A stretch of DNA of 64,000 nucleotides. Origin: Kitasatospora cinereorecta. GTDB lineage: Bacteria; Actinomycetota; Actinomycetes; Streptomycetales; Streptomycetaceae. Under the pieces are notes generated by a model. That model saw nothing but the letters and a program-made list of their open reading frames with translations, made no database searches and was not told the DNA's origin. Each line of letters opens with the position of its first letter. Positions within the stretch are counted from its first letter, which is position 1. Location of the stretch: the NCBI RefSeq assembly GCF_024172095.1, contig NZ_JAMZDX010000006.1, positions 682,001 to 746,000 of the forward strand, given 5' to 3'. Both the position numbers and the translations under genes were made by a program. Of the stretch, positions 8,238 to 16,094 are shown piece after piece.

Positions 8238-8296
8238 CTCCCCCGCCCGCCGAAGGTCCGGACGGCACGCACCGGACCAGGCGGCGGGCGGGGGAG
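8238..8296. terminator. bidirectional terminator between convergent operons
   Basis: A 14-bp perfect inverted repeat, CTCCCCCGCCCGCC (8238-8251) and its complement at 8283-8296. A second, smaller GGTCCG/CGGACC stem is nested in the loop. It lies between the stop of the secreted protein gene and the stop of the PycTM-like gene. Confidence 0.75.
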
Positions 8297-8318
8297 CCGT
8301 CGGTGAGCCGTGGGTGGT

Positions 8319-8867
8319 TCAGGTGGTGAGGACCGCGGTGAGGGCGGCGAGGATCGCGGTGCCGAAGAAGGCGGCGCCCAGCAGGACGCAGCGGTGCTTG
8401 GTCCGGGCGATGCGGCTGGTGGTGCGCAGCGCGTCGAGGAGCGGGGGCAGCGGGTCGCGGGCCATGAGCGTGAGGGCCTGGCGCAGCGCGGCGGTGTCGC
8501 GATCCGCGCGGGCGATGTCGCCGAAGTAGGTGAGCGGCCGGCCGGGCTGCCACCGGCTGCGCAGCGGCCGGGGGGCCACCACGGCGAGGAGCAGCAGCAG
8601 GGAGAGCACCCAGCTGCAGGCGCCCGCCCACCAGAGGAGGCGGGCGGCGACGGGCAGCGCGTCCGGGGTCCACTGCCGTCCGGCGAGGACGGCGATCAGC
8701 GCCGCGCCGGTCGCACCGACGGCGCCGAGCAGGATCGCGGCCTTGCCGTCGGCGCGGGCGATCTCCTCGCGGACGCCGACGAGCAGGGCACGGGCCTGCT
8801 CGAGGCACTCCGAGGTGGCCCGGTCGTACTCCTCCGCAGCCGGGTCGTGCCGCGCCGCCGCGGTCAT
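8319..8867 (-). CDS. PycTM-like membrane protein (Pycsar effector family)
   Basis: A protein of 182 residues with three predicted membrane helices (about 42-63, 75-98 and 160-181). It carries the family signature ADGKAAILLGAVGATGAAL, which resembles the transmembrane effectors of Pycsar anti-phage systems. There a cyclic pyrimidine nucleotide triggers membrane disruption. Here it is the last gene of a five-gene operon, and its ATG overlaps the preceding stop (ATGA). The operon also encodes a class III nucleotidyl cyclase, which supports an effector role. The family match is from recognition of the motif; activity and ligand are inferred. Confidence 0.75.
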   Translation of the reverse strand: MTAAARHDPAAEEYDRATSECLEQARALLVGVREEIARADGKAAILLGAVGATGAALIAVLAGRQWTPDALPVAARLLWWAGACSWVLSLLLLLAVVAPRPLRSRWQPGRPLTYFGDIARADRDTAALRQALTLMARDPLPPLLDALRTTSRIARTKHRCVLLGAAFFGTAILAALTAVLTT

Positions 8868-10123
8868 GGCCGGTACCCGTGGGGCGGGGTGGTCGGCGGG
8901 TGGCCGGGCGGCGGCGGGGGCGCGGAGGGCATCGGGGGGATGTGCGAGGGGAGGGCGGCGGTGTGTCCGGGGGCCAGCCGCATGATCTGCTGGAGGTGCT
9001 CCAGGGCGCCGTCCAGCGGGGTCTCGAACTCGTGCGGCTGGATGTGGCCCCGCTCGATCATCTGCCGGAGCACATCCGCCCGCAGGGCCGCCTCACTGCG
9101 CTCGCGTTCGTTCATCGCGCCGATCACCGCGGCCGCCTCGCCCGGGTGCTCGGCGAGCTGGAGGGCCAGCCGGGCCACGTCGCCGGTCTCCAGGTACCCG
9201 GCGTAGAAGGAGGCCGCGGCGGCGGTCAGCTGCTGCCGGTGGATCTGCTTCAGCCGGTCCAGTTCGTGGTCGCCGACGGTGGTGGTGAGCGCCCGGCGCT
9301 GCTCGCGCAGGCGGGCCAGGTAGGCGGTGGACTGCTGGTCGAGCGAGAGCCGGACCAGGGCGGTGGTCTGCAGGCCGAGTTCGCCGCCGATCGGGGCGGC
9401 CGCGAGGTCCTTGTTGACGGCCTCCTCCGCGTCCGCGCTGCTCTCGATGTCGAAGCGCCGGGTGACCGCGCGCAGCCGGGAGAGCAGCAGCGGTTCGACG
9501 GCGGCCCGCACGTCGCTCAGCCGCTGCCGGACCACCTGGATCGGGTCGACCACCTGCCAGGTCAGGTCGACCACGGCGGTGAAGTGCAGCGCGTCGCCCT
9601 CGCTGGGCACCGAGTGGTGCACCTGCATGGGGTGGCGGCCCATGTCGACCTCGTAGTAGCTGCGGTAGACGCGCCAGACCGGCTCGTTGTTGCGCTGGTC
9701 GCGGGCGGAGCCGTTGGGGATCAGCTCGCCGGACGGCGCCACGTAGAGGATCACGGTGGCGGCGGCGCCGGTCGGCCGGCGGATCAGGTTGTCCAGCCGG
9801 CTGAGCGGGCGCGGGCCGATGATCGGATTGTTCGCGGTCATGAACGCGGGCGGCGCGCCCGGGGGCGCCGCCGGGCCCGGACCGCCGGCGAAGATGTCCC
9901 GCAGGAACTGCTGGGCACCCTGCCAGGGCTGCGGCGGCCCCTGCGGGTACGGCGGCTGCTGCGGGTGCGGCTGCCAGCCCTGCGGCGGGTACGGCGGCTG
10001 CGGCTGGTACGGCTGCGGGGCCGGGTACGGGTGCTGCGCCTGGTACGGCGGGGGCGGCGGCTGGTGCGGGGGCGGGCCGTACGGCTCGGGGCCGGGCTGC
10101 GGGTCCCACGGCTGGTGCGTCAT
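8864..10123 (-). CDS. SPFH/Band-7-like protein with Pro/Gln/Tyr-rich N-terminus
   Basis: A protein of ~419 residues. The first ~95 residues are low-complexity (P, Q, Y and G) and likely disordered. Residues ~120-300 (DLTWQVVDPIQVVRQRLSDV and onward) have the beta-strand-then-helix pattern of SPFH/Band-7 domains, which oligomerise on membranes. A long helical region and a second proline-rich tail follow. The gene overlaps both neighbours by ATGA, upstream with the NTPase gene and downstream with the PycTM-like gene, so the three are made together. The link to a membrane effector suggests a scaffold or membrane-sensing role (inference). The domain call is moderate because no strict motif defines SPFH. 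Confidence 0.65.
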   Translation of the reverse strand: MTHQPWDPQPGPEPYGPPPHQPPPPPYQAQHPYPAPQPYQPQPPYPPQGWQPHPQQPPYPQGPPQPWQGAQQFLRDIFAGGPGPAAPPGAPPAFMTANNPIIGPRPLSRLDNLIRRPTGAAATVILYVAPSGELIPNGSARDQRNNEPVWRVYRSYYEVDMGRHPMQVHHSVPSEGDALHFTAVVDLTWQVVDPIQVVRQRLSDVRAAVEPLLLSRLRAVTRRFDIESSADAEEAVNKDLAAAPIGGELGLQTTALVRLSLDQQSTAYLARLREQRRALTTTVGDHELDRLKQIHRQQLTAAAASFYAGYLETGDVARLALQLAEHPGEAAAVIGAMNERERSEAALRADVLRQMIERGHIQPHEFETPLDGALEHLQQIMRLAPGHTAALPSHIPPMPSAPPPPPGHPPTTPPHGYRP

Positions 10124-12546
10124 CCTCGCGTCCTCTCTGTGTCGCGCGGTTCGCCGGGAACGGCGGGCGGCGCGGGCGTGGTGCCCGGGTACGGGGTGGC
10201 GTCGGCCCCGGGGCGGTGGGGCCCCGGACGGCCGGCTCCGGTGGACGGGCCCGGCGCGTACGCGGTGCCCAGGTGGGCGCTGCCCGCGTACGACGGGTGC
10301 GGGCTCCCGGCCGTCCCCGGCCCGGCGGCCGGCCCGGCGAGAGCGGCGCGCAGCTCGGCCAGCGCCGCGGCGGACAGCCCGCCGGTGCGCGCGACCTGCC
10401 GGAGCAGGTGGTCGAGCCGGGCGCGGTCGCGCTCGGTCAGGACCAGCGAGGGCAGGAAGGCGGCCAGCGCGGGGACCAGACCGTGCCGCTGCTCCGCCCC
10501 GGCGATCCAGCCGGCGAGCGCCTCGGCCGCGGCCGCACCGAACGGGGCGGAGCCGAGCGCGGTGCGCCACAGCGTCCGGACGGCCGCCGCGGTCTCGGCG
10601 CGCTCCGAGGGCTCCCCGGTCTGCCCGGTCTCCCCCGCCGTGGCGGACCCGGCGGACCCGGCGGCGGCTCCGGTCCGCAGCGCGATCCGCAGCAGCCGGG
10701 GCCACGGGTCGGACTCGCCGTCGCCGTCGTCCCATCCGCCGGCGGCCTGCAGGAACGCCCGGTGACAGGCCTCCCGGAGTTCCGGGGACGGGTCCTGCGA
10801 CCAGCGGACCAGCGCGGCCAGCACCGGTCCGGGCCGGCCGCCCAGCACCAGGGCGCCGAGCGTGTCGAGGACGACGTCCATCAGCTGCTCGCGGGAGGCG
10901 TCCCGGACGATCCGTTCGAGGTCCTGCAGCGCCGAGTCCGGGTGGTCGACGCCGAAGGTGGCGTACGCGCGGGCGGCCGTCCAGCGGAGGGCCACGTCCT
11001 CGTCGCCGCTCCAGTCCCGCAGCATCCGCTGGACCAGCGGGAGCAGTCCCGCCTCGGAGGCGACCTGAAGCGCCCAGGCGGCGAGCTGGCGCAGCCGCAG
11101 CCCGCTGCTGGACGCCCAGGGCTCGACGAACGTCCCGAAGCCGCTGTAGAAGTCGACCGAGGTGAGCAGCCCGGCGGCCACCGCCGCGCGGACCCGGTGC
11201 AGGACGGCGTCGGACCGGGCGAGGCCGTGCAGCCAGTCGGCGACCGGCTCGCGCGCCGCCGGGTGCTCCTGCCACAGGTGCCGCAGCGCCTGGAAACCCG
11301 CGCCGGGGTCGCGGAAGGAGACGGACGAGGTCGGCACCCGGCCCCAGTCGTTCTCGTGGAAGCTGCGCTCCTCGACGGCGTGGACGAGTTCCAGCAGCCG
11401 GGACCTGGCGCGGTCGAACCGGGTCAGGCCGAGGTGGTGCTCGGGATCCTCGGCCTGCCGCAGGACCAGGGTGAGCGCGTCGGACTCGGCCGTGACCTGC
11501 TGGTAGGAGGCGCCCTCGAAGACGGCCAGGGCCAGCAGGAACGCCTTGTCGCGCAGCTCGCGGGCCGGGTCGTCCAGGACCTCGGCGACCCGGCCGGCGG
11601 CGGAGCTGGCCACGAAGTCGTCGAGGAGGTCCGCGGCGACCTCGCCGTCCAGGTGGCCGACCAGCAGGGCGGCGAAGTCGCGCAACTCGGCCGGGCCGTG
11701 CCGGCCGGCCAGCAACTCGCCGGTCTGCGGCAGGTCGAGCAGCCGCTCGGCGTCGCCGCCGTCGGGCTCGCGCAGGGCGGCGATCAGTGCCCGGCGCAGG
11801 TGGGCGCGGAGCACCCGGCCGGCGTCGGCCGGCCGCCAGGCCAGCGGGCGGATCCCGGTGACGGCCGCCTGCGGGTCCAGGACGATCACCAGGTGGCTGC
11901 CGTGCGCGGCGAGGCGCTCGCCGAGAACGGCGATCCGGGCGGCCCGCAGCGGGTCGGAGGCCCGGGTGACGGGCTCGGTCAGCAGGTAGCCGCCGGGGGC
12001 GGTGGCCTCCTCGGGGAAGCGGGCCAGGTCGGTACCGGGGTCGAGCCGGAACACCTGCCGCCCGCAGGCCGCGTCCAGCAGGCGCAGTGCGGCGGCCTTG
12101 CGGCCGGTCCGGGGCGCGCCCTGCAGCAGCAGGACGCGCCGCCGGGCGAGTTCCGCCCCGGCCTCGTCGTGGACGGGACCGCCGACGTACACCTCGTCCA
12201 GGGCGCGCAGCTCGTCCGGGCTCACCCGGCCGGGCCGGTAGCCGGCGGCCTCGTCCGCGCGGTGGTAGTGCACGTGCTTGCTGCCGGCGACCTGGTCGCC
12301 GCCCACCGAGTCGGCGTACAGGCGGCGTTCGCCGGCCTCGGCCTGCCTGGCGCCGCCCAGCCGGTAGAGCAGGTCGGGGCTGTCCGGTCGGTCCTCGGGG
12401 GCGGGCGGGGCGGCGGGGGCCGCGGGCTGCTCGGCGGGCTGCGCCTCGGCCTCGGCCGCGCCCGCCTGCTCGGCCGCCGGCGCGGCGGGCTTCTCCTGAC
12501 CGGGCCGGCCCTGGACGTGCACCCGGGGCTGTGCTTGGGCGTCCAC
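10120..12546 (-). CDS. STAND-like P-loop protein with C-terminal helical repeats
   Basis: A protein of 808 residues. The N-terminal ~80 residues are Ala/Pro/Glu-rich. A motif GGDQVAGSKHVHYH (residues 82-95) follows, nearly the same as the C-terminal motif of the cyclase encoded just upstream. An atypical P-loop GAPRTGRKA (143-151) is followed by a hydrophobic strand ending in Asp (LVIVLDP, D224) as Walker B. In the rest of the protein, helical repeats (about 330-720) resemble HEAT-type scaffolds, and the tail is disordered. This is the layout of signal-transducing or conflict-system NTPases. GTG start, 5 bp after the cyclase stop; the stop overlaps the SPFH gene. No exact family is claimed. 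Confidence 0.65.
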   Translation of the reverse strand: MDAQAQPRVHVQGRPGQEKPAAPAAEQAGAAEAEAQPAEQPAAPAAPPAPEDRPDSPDLLYRLGGARQAEAGERRLYADSVGGDQVAGSKHVHYHRADEAAGYRPGRVSPDELRALDEVYVGGPVHDEAGAELARRRVLLLQGAPRTGRKAAALRLLDAACGRQVFRLDPGTDLARFPEEATAPGGYLLTEPVTRASDPLRAARIAVLGERLAAHGSHLVIVLDPQAAVTGIRPLAWRPADAGRVLRAHLRRALIAALREPDGGDAERLLDLPQTGELLAGRHGPAELRDFAALLVGHLDGEVAADLLDDFVASSAAGRVAEVLDDPARELRDKAFLLALAVFEGASYQQVTAESDALTLVLRQAEDPEHHLGLTRFDRARSRLLELVHAVEERSFHENDWGRVPTSSVSFRDPGAGFQALRHLWQEHPAAREPVADWLHGLARSDAVLHRVRAAVAAGLLTSVDFYSGFGTFVEPWASSSGLRLRQLAAWALQVASEAGLLPLVQRMLRDWSGDEDVALRWTAARAYATFGVDHPDSALQDLERIVRDASREQLMDVVLDTLGALVLGGRPGPVLAALVRWSQDPSPELREACHRAFLQAAGGWDDGDGESDPWPRLLRIALRTGAAAGSAGSATAGETGQTGEPSERAETAAAVRTLWRTALGSAPFGAAAAEALAGWIAGAEQRHGLVPALAAFLPSLVLTERDRARLDHLLRQVARTGGLSAAALAELRAALAGPAAGPGTAGSPHPSYAGSAHLGTAYAPGPSTGAGRPGPHRPGADATPYPGTTPAPPAVPGEPRDTERTRG

Positions 12547-12551
12547 GGCGG

Positions 12552-13250
12552 TCAGACCGTCCCCTGCACGTACTTGTTCCCGGCGATCTGGTCGCCGAGC
12601 ACCACACCGGTGTGGAAGACGACCCCGCCGGTGGGCGCGGTGGCCTGCGGCGCCCCGGCGGCGGCGGGGGCGGCCGGGCCGGGGCCGGCCGGGCCGTTCA
12701 CCCAGAGCGGCAGGACGCCCTCCTTCGCCGTGAACTCGGTGCGCCGGAAGGACTCCGGCGGGATGCCCGGGTAGCCGTGCCGCACCGTCCCCCGGTGGAC
12801 GAAGTCGGAGACGCCGACCACGACCGGCCCGTCGCTCGCGCGGAGGGCGGCGCGCAGCGGTTCGGCATCCAGCATCCGGAAGGCGGCGTCCAGGTCGGCG
12901 CCGCTCTCGCCCTCGGGGTCGCGGCTCACCTCGCCGCCGTGCAGGACGACCCGCAGCCGCACCCGGGTGCCGGGGCCGGCCAGCCGGTTGCGGGACGTCA
13001 GGTCGTCGGCCAGGTCGCGCAGGACGGCCCGCAGCAGCCGGGGCCGGGGCACCGCGGGGTCGATCAGCAGCATGACGCCGTCGCCGCGGTCGGCGGTGCG
13101 GTACTGGGTGCGCTCGGCCCCGGCGGCGCGCAGGGCGGCGTGGACGACCTCGTACATGGTGCGCCGGATGACGGGTTTCTCCAGATCGTCGCGGAGCCCG
13201 GATCCCTCGATGTCGGTCAGCAGGATGGTCTGGTGGAGCGGGTCACTCAC
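12552..13250 (-). CDS. class III nucleotidyl cyclase-like protein (PycC-like candidate)
   Basis: A protein of 232 residues. The first ~190 match the class III cyclase fold. The strand LLTDIEGSG carries the first metal aspartate (D13), DRGDGVMLLID carries the second (D57), and RVRLRVVLHGGEV is the strand that usually reads as RIGIHTGEV. The product could be a cyclic purine or pyrimidine nucleotide; the base-selecting residues cannot be assigned here. The C-terminal tail has LGDQIAGNKYV (218-228), shared with the adjacent NTPase. It lies between a cNMP-binding regulator gene and the NTPase gene with 5-bp gaps on each side. Context with a PycTM-like protein favours a Pycsar-like role. Confidence 0.75.
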   Translation of the reverse strand: MSDPLHQTILLTDIEGSGLRDDLEKPVIRRTMYEVVHAALRAAGAERTQYRTADRGDGVMLLIDPAVPRPRLLRAVLRDLADDLTSRNRLAGPGTRVRLRVVLHGGEVSRDPEGESGADLDAAFRMLDAEPLRAALRASDGPVVVGVSDFVHRGTVRHGYPGIPPESFRRTEFTAKEGVLPLWVNGPAGPGPAAPAAAGAPQATAPTGGVVFHTGVVLGDQIAGNKYVQGTV

Positions 13251-13255
13251 GGCGT

Positions 13256-14167
13256 CTACTCCAGGCCGGTCGGATCGGTCGGATCGGGCAGGGCGGTCTG
13301 ATCGGGCAGGGCGGGGGGATCGGTCGGGGCGGGCGGCTTTGCGGGGCGCCCGGAGCGAAGCCCCCCGTTCCTCGCTCCGGTCGCGTCGCCCATGCTCCTG
13401 CGCTCGGCGCCGCCGCGCGGTGACGCGGGACGCGGAGCGTCTGTGACCGAGTGCACGGAGCCCGCGATCCGGCGCAGCACCTCGGGGCGCCGGACCACCA
13501 CCCGGCGGCGGTCGGTGGTGACCACGCCGCGGTCCCGCAACTCCTTCAGGACCCGGGCGACGGCCTCGCGGGAGGCGCCGACGGAGCCGGCGAGTTCGCG
13601 CTGGGAGAGGCCGATGGCGATGGCGATCCCGTCGGTCTGTTCGGTCCCGTGCTGTTCGACCAGGTCGAGCAGCAGGCGGGCCAGCCGTTCGGGGACGGTG
13701 TGGGCGGCCGCCTCCAGTCGCTTGCGGTCGGCGATCCGCAGGCGGTCGGCGAGGACGGCGACCAGGGCGAGCGCCGCCCCGGGGGTCCGTTCCAGGAAGG
13801 CCCGGAAGTCGGCGGACCGGACGGCCAGCAGCCGGGCGGAGCTCATGGTCGACACCCGGGCCGAGCGGGTCTGGCCGTCGATCGCGGCCAGTTCGCCGAC
13901 CACGTCGCCCGGGCCGCGCAGCGCGAGCAGGCCCTCGTGGCCGTTGGCGGAGGAGGCGGTCACCCGCAGCCAGCCGTCCAGGACCAGCAGGACGTGGGTC
14001 GACGGCTCGCCCTCGTGCAGCACCACGGTGTCGGCGCCGACCGACTGCGGCAGTCCGAGGGAGCGCAGCTCGTGGCGGGCCGGCTCGTCCAGGCGAGCCA
14101 GGAAGGGGACGCGGTCCCCGAGGCCGACCTGCGTGGCCAACAGTCCTCCCGGGTGCCGCCCGGACAC
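13256..14167 (-). CDS. Crp/Fnr-family regulator with cyclic-nucleotide-binding domain
   Basis: A protein of ~303 residues. The N-terminal cNMP-binding beta-roll (about 20-130) contains GPGDVVGELAAIDGQTRSA, the phosphate-binding-cassette region. A dimerisation helix and a winged helix (LSQRELAGSVGASREAVARV) follow, with a basic and then Pro/Asp/Thr-rich tail. GTG at 14167 chosen because AGAGGAAG precedes it; a longer frame extends upstream but its codons look non-coding. It is the first gene of the cyclase operon. It may sense the operon's own nucleotide and control expression (inference). It is divergent from the LURP-one gene, with ~230 bp between. Confidence 0.85.
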   Translation of the reverse strand: MSGRHPGGLLATQVGLGDRVPFLARLDEPARHELRSLGLPQSVGADTVVLHEGEPSTHVLLVLDGWLRVTASSANGHEGLLALRGPGDVVGELAAIDGQTRSARVSTMSSARLLAVRSADFRAFLERTPGAALALVAVLADRLRIADRKRLEAAAHTVPERLARLLLDLVEQHGTEQTDGIAIAIGLSQRELAGSVGASREAVARVLKELRDRGVVTTDRRRVVVRRPEVLRRIAGSVHSVTDAPRPASPRGGAERRSMGDATGARNGGLRSGRPAKPPAPTDPPALPDQTALPDPTDPTGLE

Positions 14168-14400
14168 GGCGATGCTTCCTCTGCGAATGGGTTCTGACGC
14201 TATCTCACATCGCTTCCGCTGTTCGGTGAATGGGCACATCCGCCCGGCACCCGCGCTCCGGCCGCGGCGCGGCGGCGCCGAGGCCGCCGGGGAGGCGGCC
14301 GGAGCGGCCGCAGAACACGGGGGCCGGTGATGCCCGGGCGGCGGCGGCCGGGTGGCACGATGGGCGCCGGCAGGACGGCAACTGACGGAGGAGAGCACCC

Positions 14401-14886
14401 GTGAAGTACGTGGTCAAGGAGAAGCTGTTCGCGGTCGGCGACGACTACTGGATCGAGGACGGTGACGGCGAGAAGGCGTTCCTGGTCGACGGCAAGGTGC
14501 TGCGGCTGCGTGACACCTTCGAGCTGAAGGACGTCAACGACGAGGTCGTCGCGGTCATCAAGGAGAAGGTGCTGACCGTCCGCGACGCGATGAAGATCGA
14601 GAACGCCGACGGGGACGTGGTGGCCACCGTCCGCAAGAAGCTCTTCACCCCCTTCCACGACAAGTACCACGTGGAGCTGGAGGCCGGCGGCGAGCTCGAG
14701 GTGCACGGCGACCTGATCGACAAGGAGTACAAGATCGAGTCGGACGGCCGCCGGGTCGCCGAGGTCTCCCGCAAGTGGTTCCGGATCCGCGACACCTACG
14801 GCGTGGAGATCGAGGAGGGTGCCGACGTCCCGCTGATGCTGGCCGTCGCGGTCTGCCTGGACCGCCTGGTCGAGCACAACGACTGA
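14401..14886 (+). CDS. LURP-one-related (tubby-like) protein
   Basis: A 161-residue protein built of repeated short beta-strands (KYVVKEKLFAVGDDYWI, then KAFLVDGKVLRLRDTF, VLTVRDAMKI, KYHVELE). This is the pattern of LURP-one/tubby C-terminal domains, which fold into a 12-stranded barrel around a helix. In bacteria the function is unknown, with lipid or membrane tethering suggested. The ATG-equivalent GTG at 14401 follows a GGAGGAG site. It is divergent from the Crp-type regulator, so shared regulation with the cyclase operon is possible but not shown. Confidence 0.85.
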   Translation: MKYVVKEKLFAVGDDYWIEDGDGEKAFLVDGKVLRLRDTFELKDVNDEVVAVIKEKVLTVRDAMKIENADGDVVATVRKKLFTPFHDKYHVELEAGGELEVHGDLIDKEYKIESDGRRVAEVSRKWFRIRDTYGVEIEEGADVPLMLAVAVCLDRLVEHND

Positions 14887-14951
14887 CCGGTGCCCCGGGT
14901 GCGGTGGTGCGCTATCCTCCGTCGGTCCTGAGAGCGACGGAGGGGCCGGAA

Positions 14952-15374
14952 ATGCGTGACATCGTCCACCAGCTCGGAGAGGCCGCCGGATACGGGGCGG
15001 TCGGTCTGGTGCTGCTGCTGCTCGGGGTCGGCCTGGTCGACGTGCTGACCCCGGGGAAGCTCGGCCACCAGATCTGGGTGGAGCGCAACCGGAACGCCGC
15101 CGTGGTGCTGTGCTCCGCGCTGGTGGCGATCGGCGGCATCGTGTTCACCGCGATCATCTCCACCTACCAGGAGTTCGCCAAGGGCCTGGCGGCGGCCGCG
15201 GTGTTCGGGCTGTTCGGCCTGGTGCTGCTGGCCCTCGCGTTCTGGGCGATCGACGTCTTCACGCCGGGCAAGCTGGGTGCGGTGCTGGTGGACCCGGAAC
15301 CGCACCCCGCGGTCTGGGTCACCGCCAGCACCAACCTGGCGGTCGCCGCGATCGTCTCCGCCGCCATCTACTGA
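14952..15374 (+). CDS. DUF350-type membrane protein
   Basis: A protein of 140 residues with four hydrophobic helices (about 14-32, 48-68, 80-100 and 122-138). Two internal repeats each contain a V-D-V/F-x-TPGKLG motif (VDVLTPGKLG and IDVFTPGKLG), which marks the DUF350 family of small inner-membrane proteins of unknown function. It lies 65 bp after the LURP-one gene on the same strand. It probably has its own ribosome site (GGAGGGGCCGG upstream). Confidence 0.8.
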   Translation: MRDIVHQLGEAAGYGAVGLVLLLLGVGLVDVLTPGKLGHQIWVERNRNAAVVLCSALVAIGGIVFTAIISTYQEFAKGLAAAAVFGLFGLVLLALAFWAIDVFTPGKLGAVLVDPEPHPAVWVTASTNLAVAAIVSAAIY

Positions 15375-15378
15375 CCGG

Positions 15379-15402
15379 CTCGCGGGTCGCCCGGCCCGCG
15401 AG
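15379..15402. terminator. bidirectional terminator
   Basis: An 8-bp inverted repeat, CTCGCGGG (15379-15386) and CCCGCGAG (15395-15402), between the convergent DUF350 and GNAT genes. Confidence 0.5.
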
Positions 15403-15406
15403 TCGC

Positions 15407-16000
15407 TCAGCCCGCCGCCAGGCGCTCGGTCAGCCGGGCCTTGGCCGCGGGCCACTCCTCGCCCAGCATCGAGAAGTACACACTGTCCCGCCAGCTGCCG
15501 TCGGGCCGCTGCTTGGACCGGCGGAAGGTGCCCTCGTAGGTGGCGCCGAGCCGCCGGATCGCGTTCTGCGAGCGTTCGTTGAGGTGGTCCGTCTTCCAGT
15601 AGATCCGGCCCATGCCGAGGTCCTCGAAGGCGTGGGTGAGCAGCAGCAGCTTGGACTCGGTGTTGACGGCGCTGCGCCAGGCCGAGCGGGCGTACCAGGT
15701 GCCGCCGATCTCCACCTGCTCCTCCGCCGCGTCGGCGTCGAAGTAGCAGGTCACGCCGATGGCCCGGCCCGAGCCGAGGTCGACCACCGCGAACGGCGTG
15801 CACTCCCGGTCGGCGAGCCGCGCGTCGACGGTGTCCGCCATCTCCTCCGGTGTGCGCGGCACCGGGACCGGCACCCAGCGCCACACCTCCTCGTCGCCGC
15901 CGCCGGCCGTGAACAGGTCGCGGGTGTGGGCGCGGGTGAGCGGCTCCAGCCGGACGTGGCGGCCGGTCAGGGTGATCGGGGCAGGCAGTTTCGCGGTCAT
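15407..16000 (-). CDS. GNAT-family N-acetyltransferase (RimJ/RimL-like)
   Basis: A protein of 197 residues with the Gcn5-related fold. The segment HVRLEPLTRAHTRDLF begins the domain, and NERSQNAIRRLGATYEG is the late acetyl-CoA-binding motif typical of RimJ/RimL-type enzymes that acetylate N-terminal amines or small molecules. ATG at 16000. No clear ribosome site precedes it, so translation may be leaderless or start from the palindromic region upstream. It lies downstream of purA on the same strand, separated by a 17-bp inverted repeat. The substrate is unknown. Confidence 0.85.
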   Translation of the reverse strand: MTAKLPAPITLTGRHVRLEPLTRAHTRDLFTAGGGDEEVWRWVPVPVPRTPEEMADTVDARLADRECTPFAVVDLGSGRAIGVTCYFDADAAEEQVEIGGTWYARSAWRSAVNTESKLLLLTHAFEDLGMGRIYWKTDHLNERSQNAIRRLGATYEGTFRRSKQRPDGSWRDSVYFSMLGEEWPAAKARLTERLAAG

Positions 16001-16013
16001 GGCACGCCAACGT

Positions 16014-16067
16014 AGCCCCACTTTGCACTAGGCGCAATGTATATCTGCACTAGTGCAAAGTGGGGCT
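16014..16067. terminator. 17-bp perfect inverted repeat between purA and the GNAT gene
   Basis: AGCCCCACTTTGCACTA (16014-16030) pairs with its exact complement at 16051-16067 across a 20-nt loop. The position fits a terminator for purA. The right arm and loop contain TGCACTAGTGCA, a perfect 12-bp palindrome, and the left side has TTGCACTAGGCGCAA, so it could equally be a regulator-binding site for the GNAT gene. Confidence 0.6.
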
Positions 16068-16094
16068 CGGTCGTGACCGGACTCCTGCAGGCTC

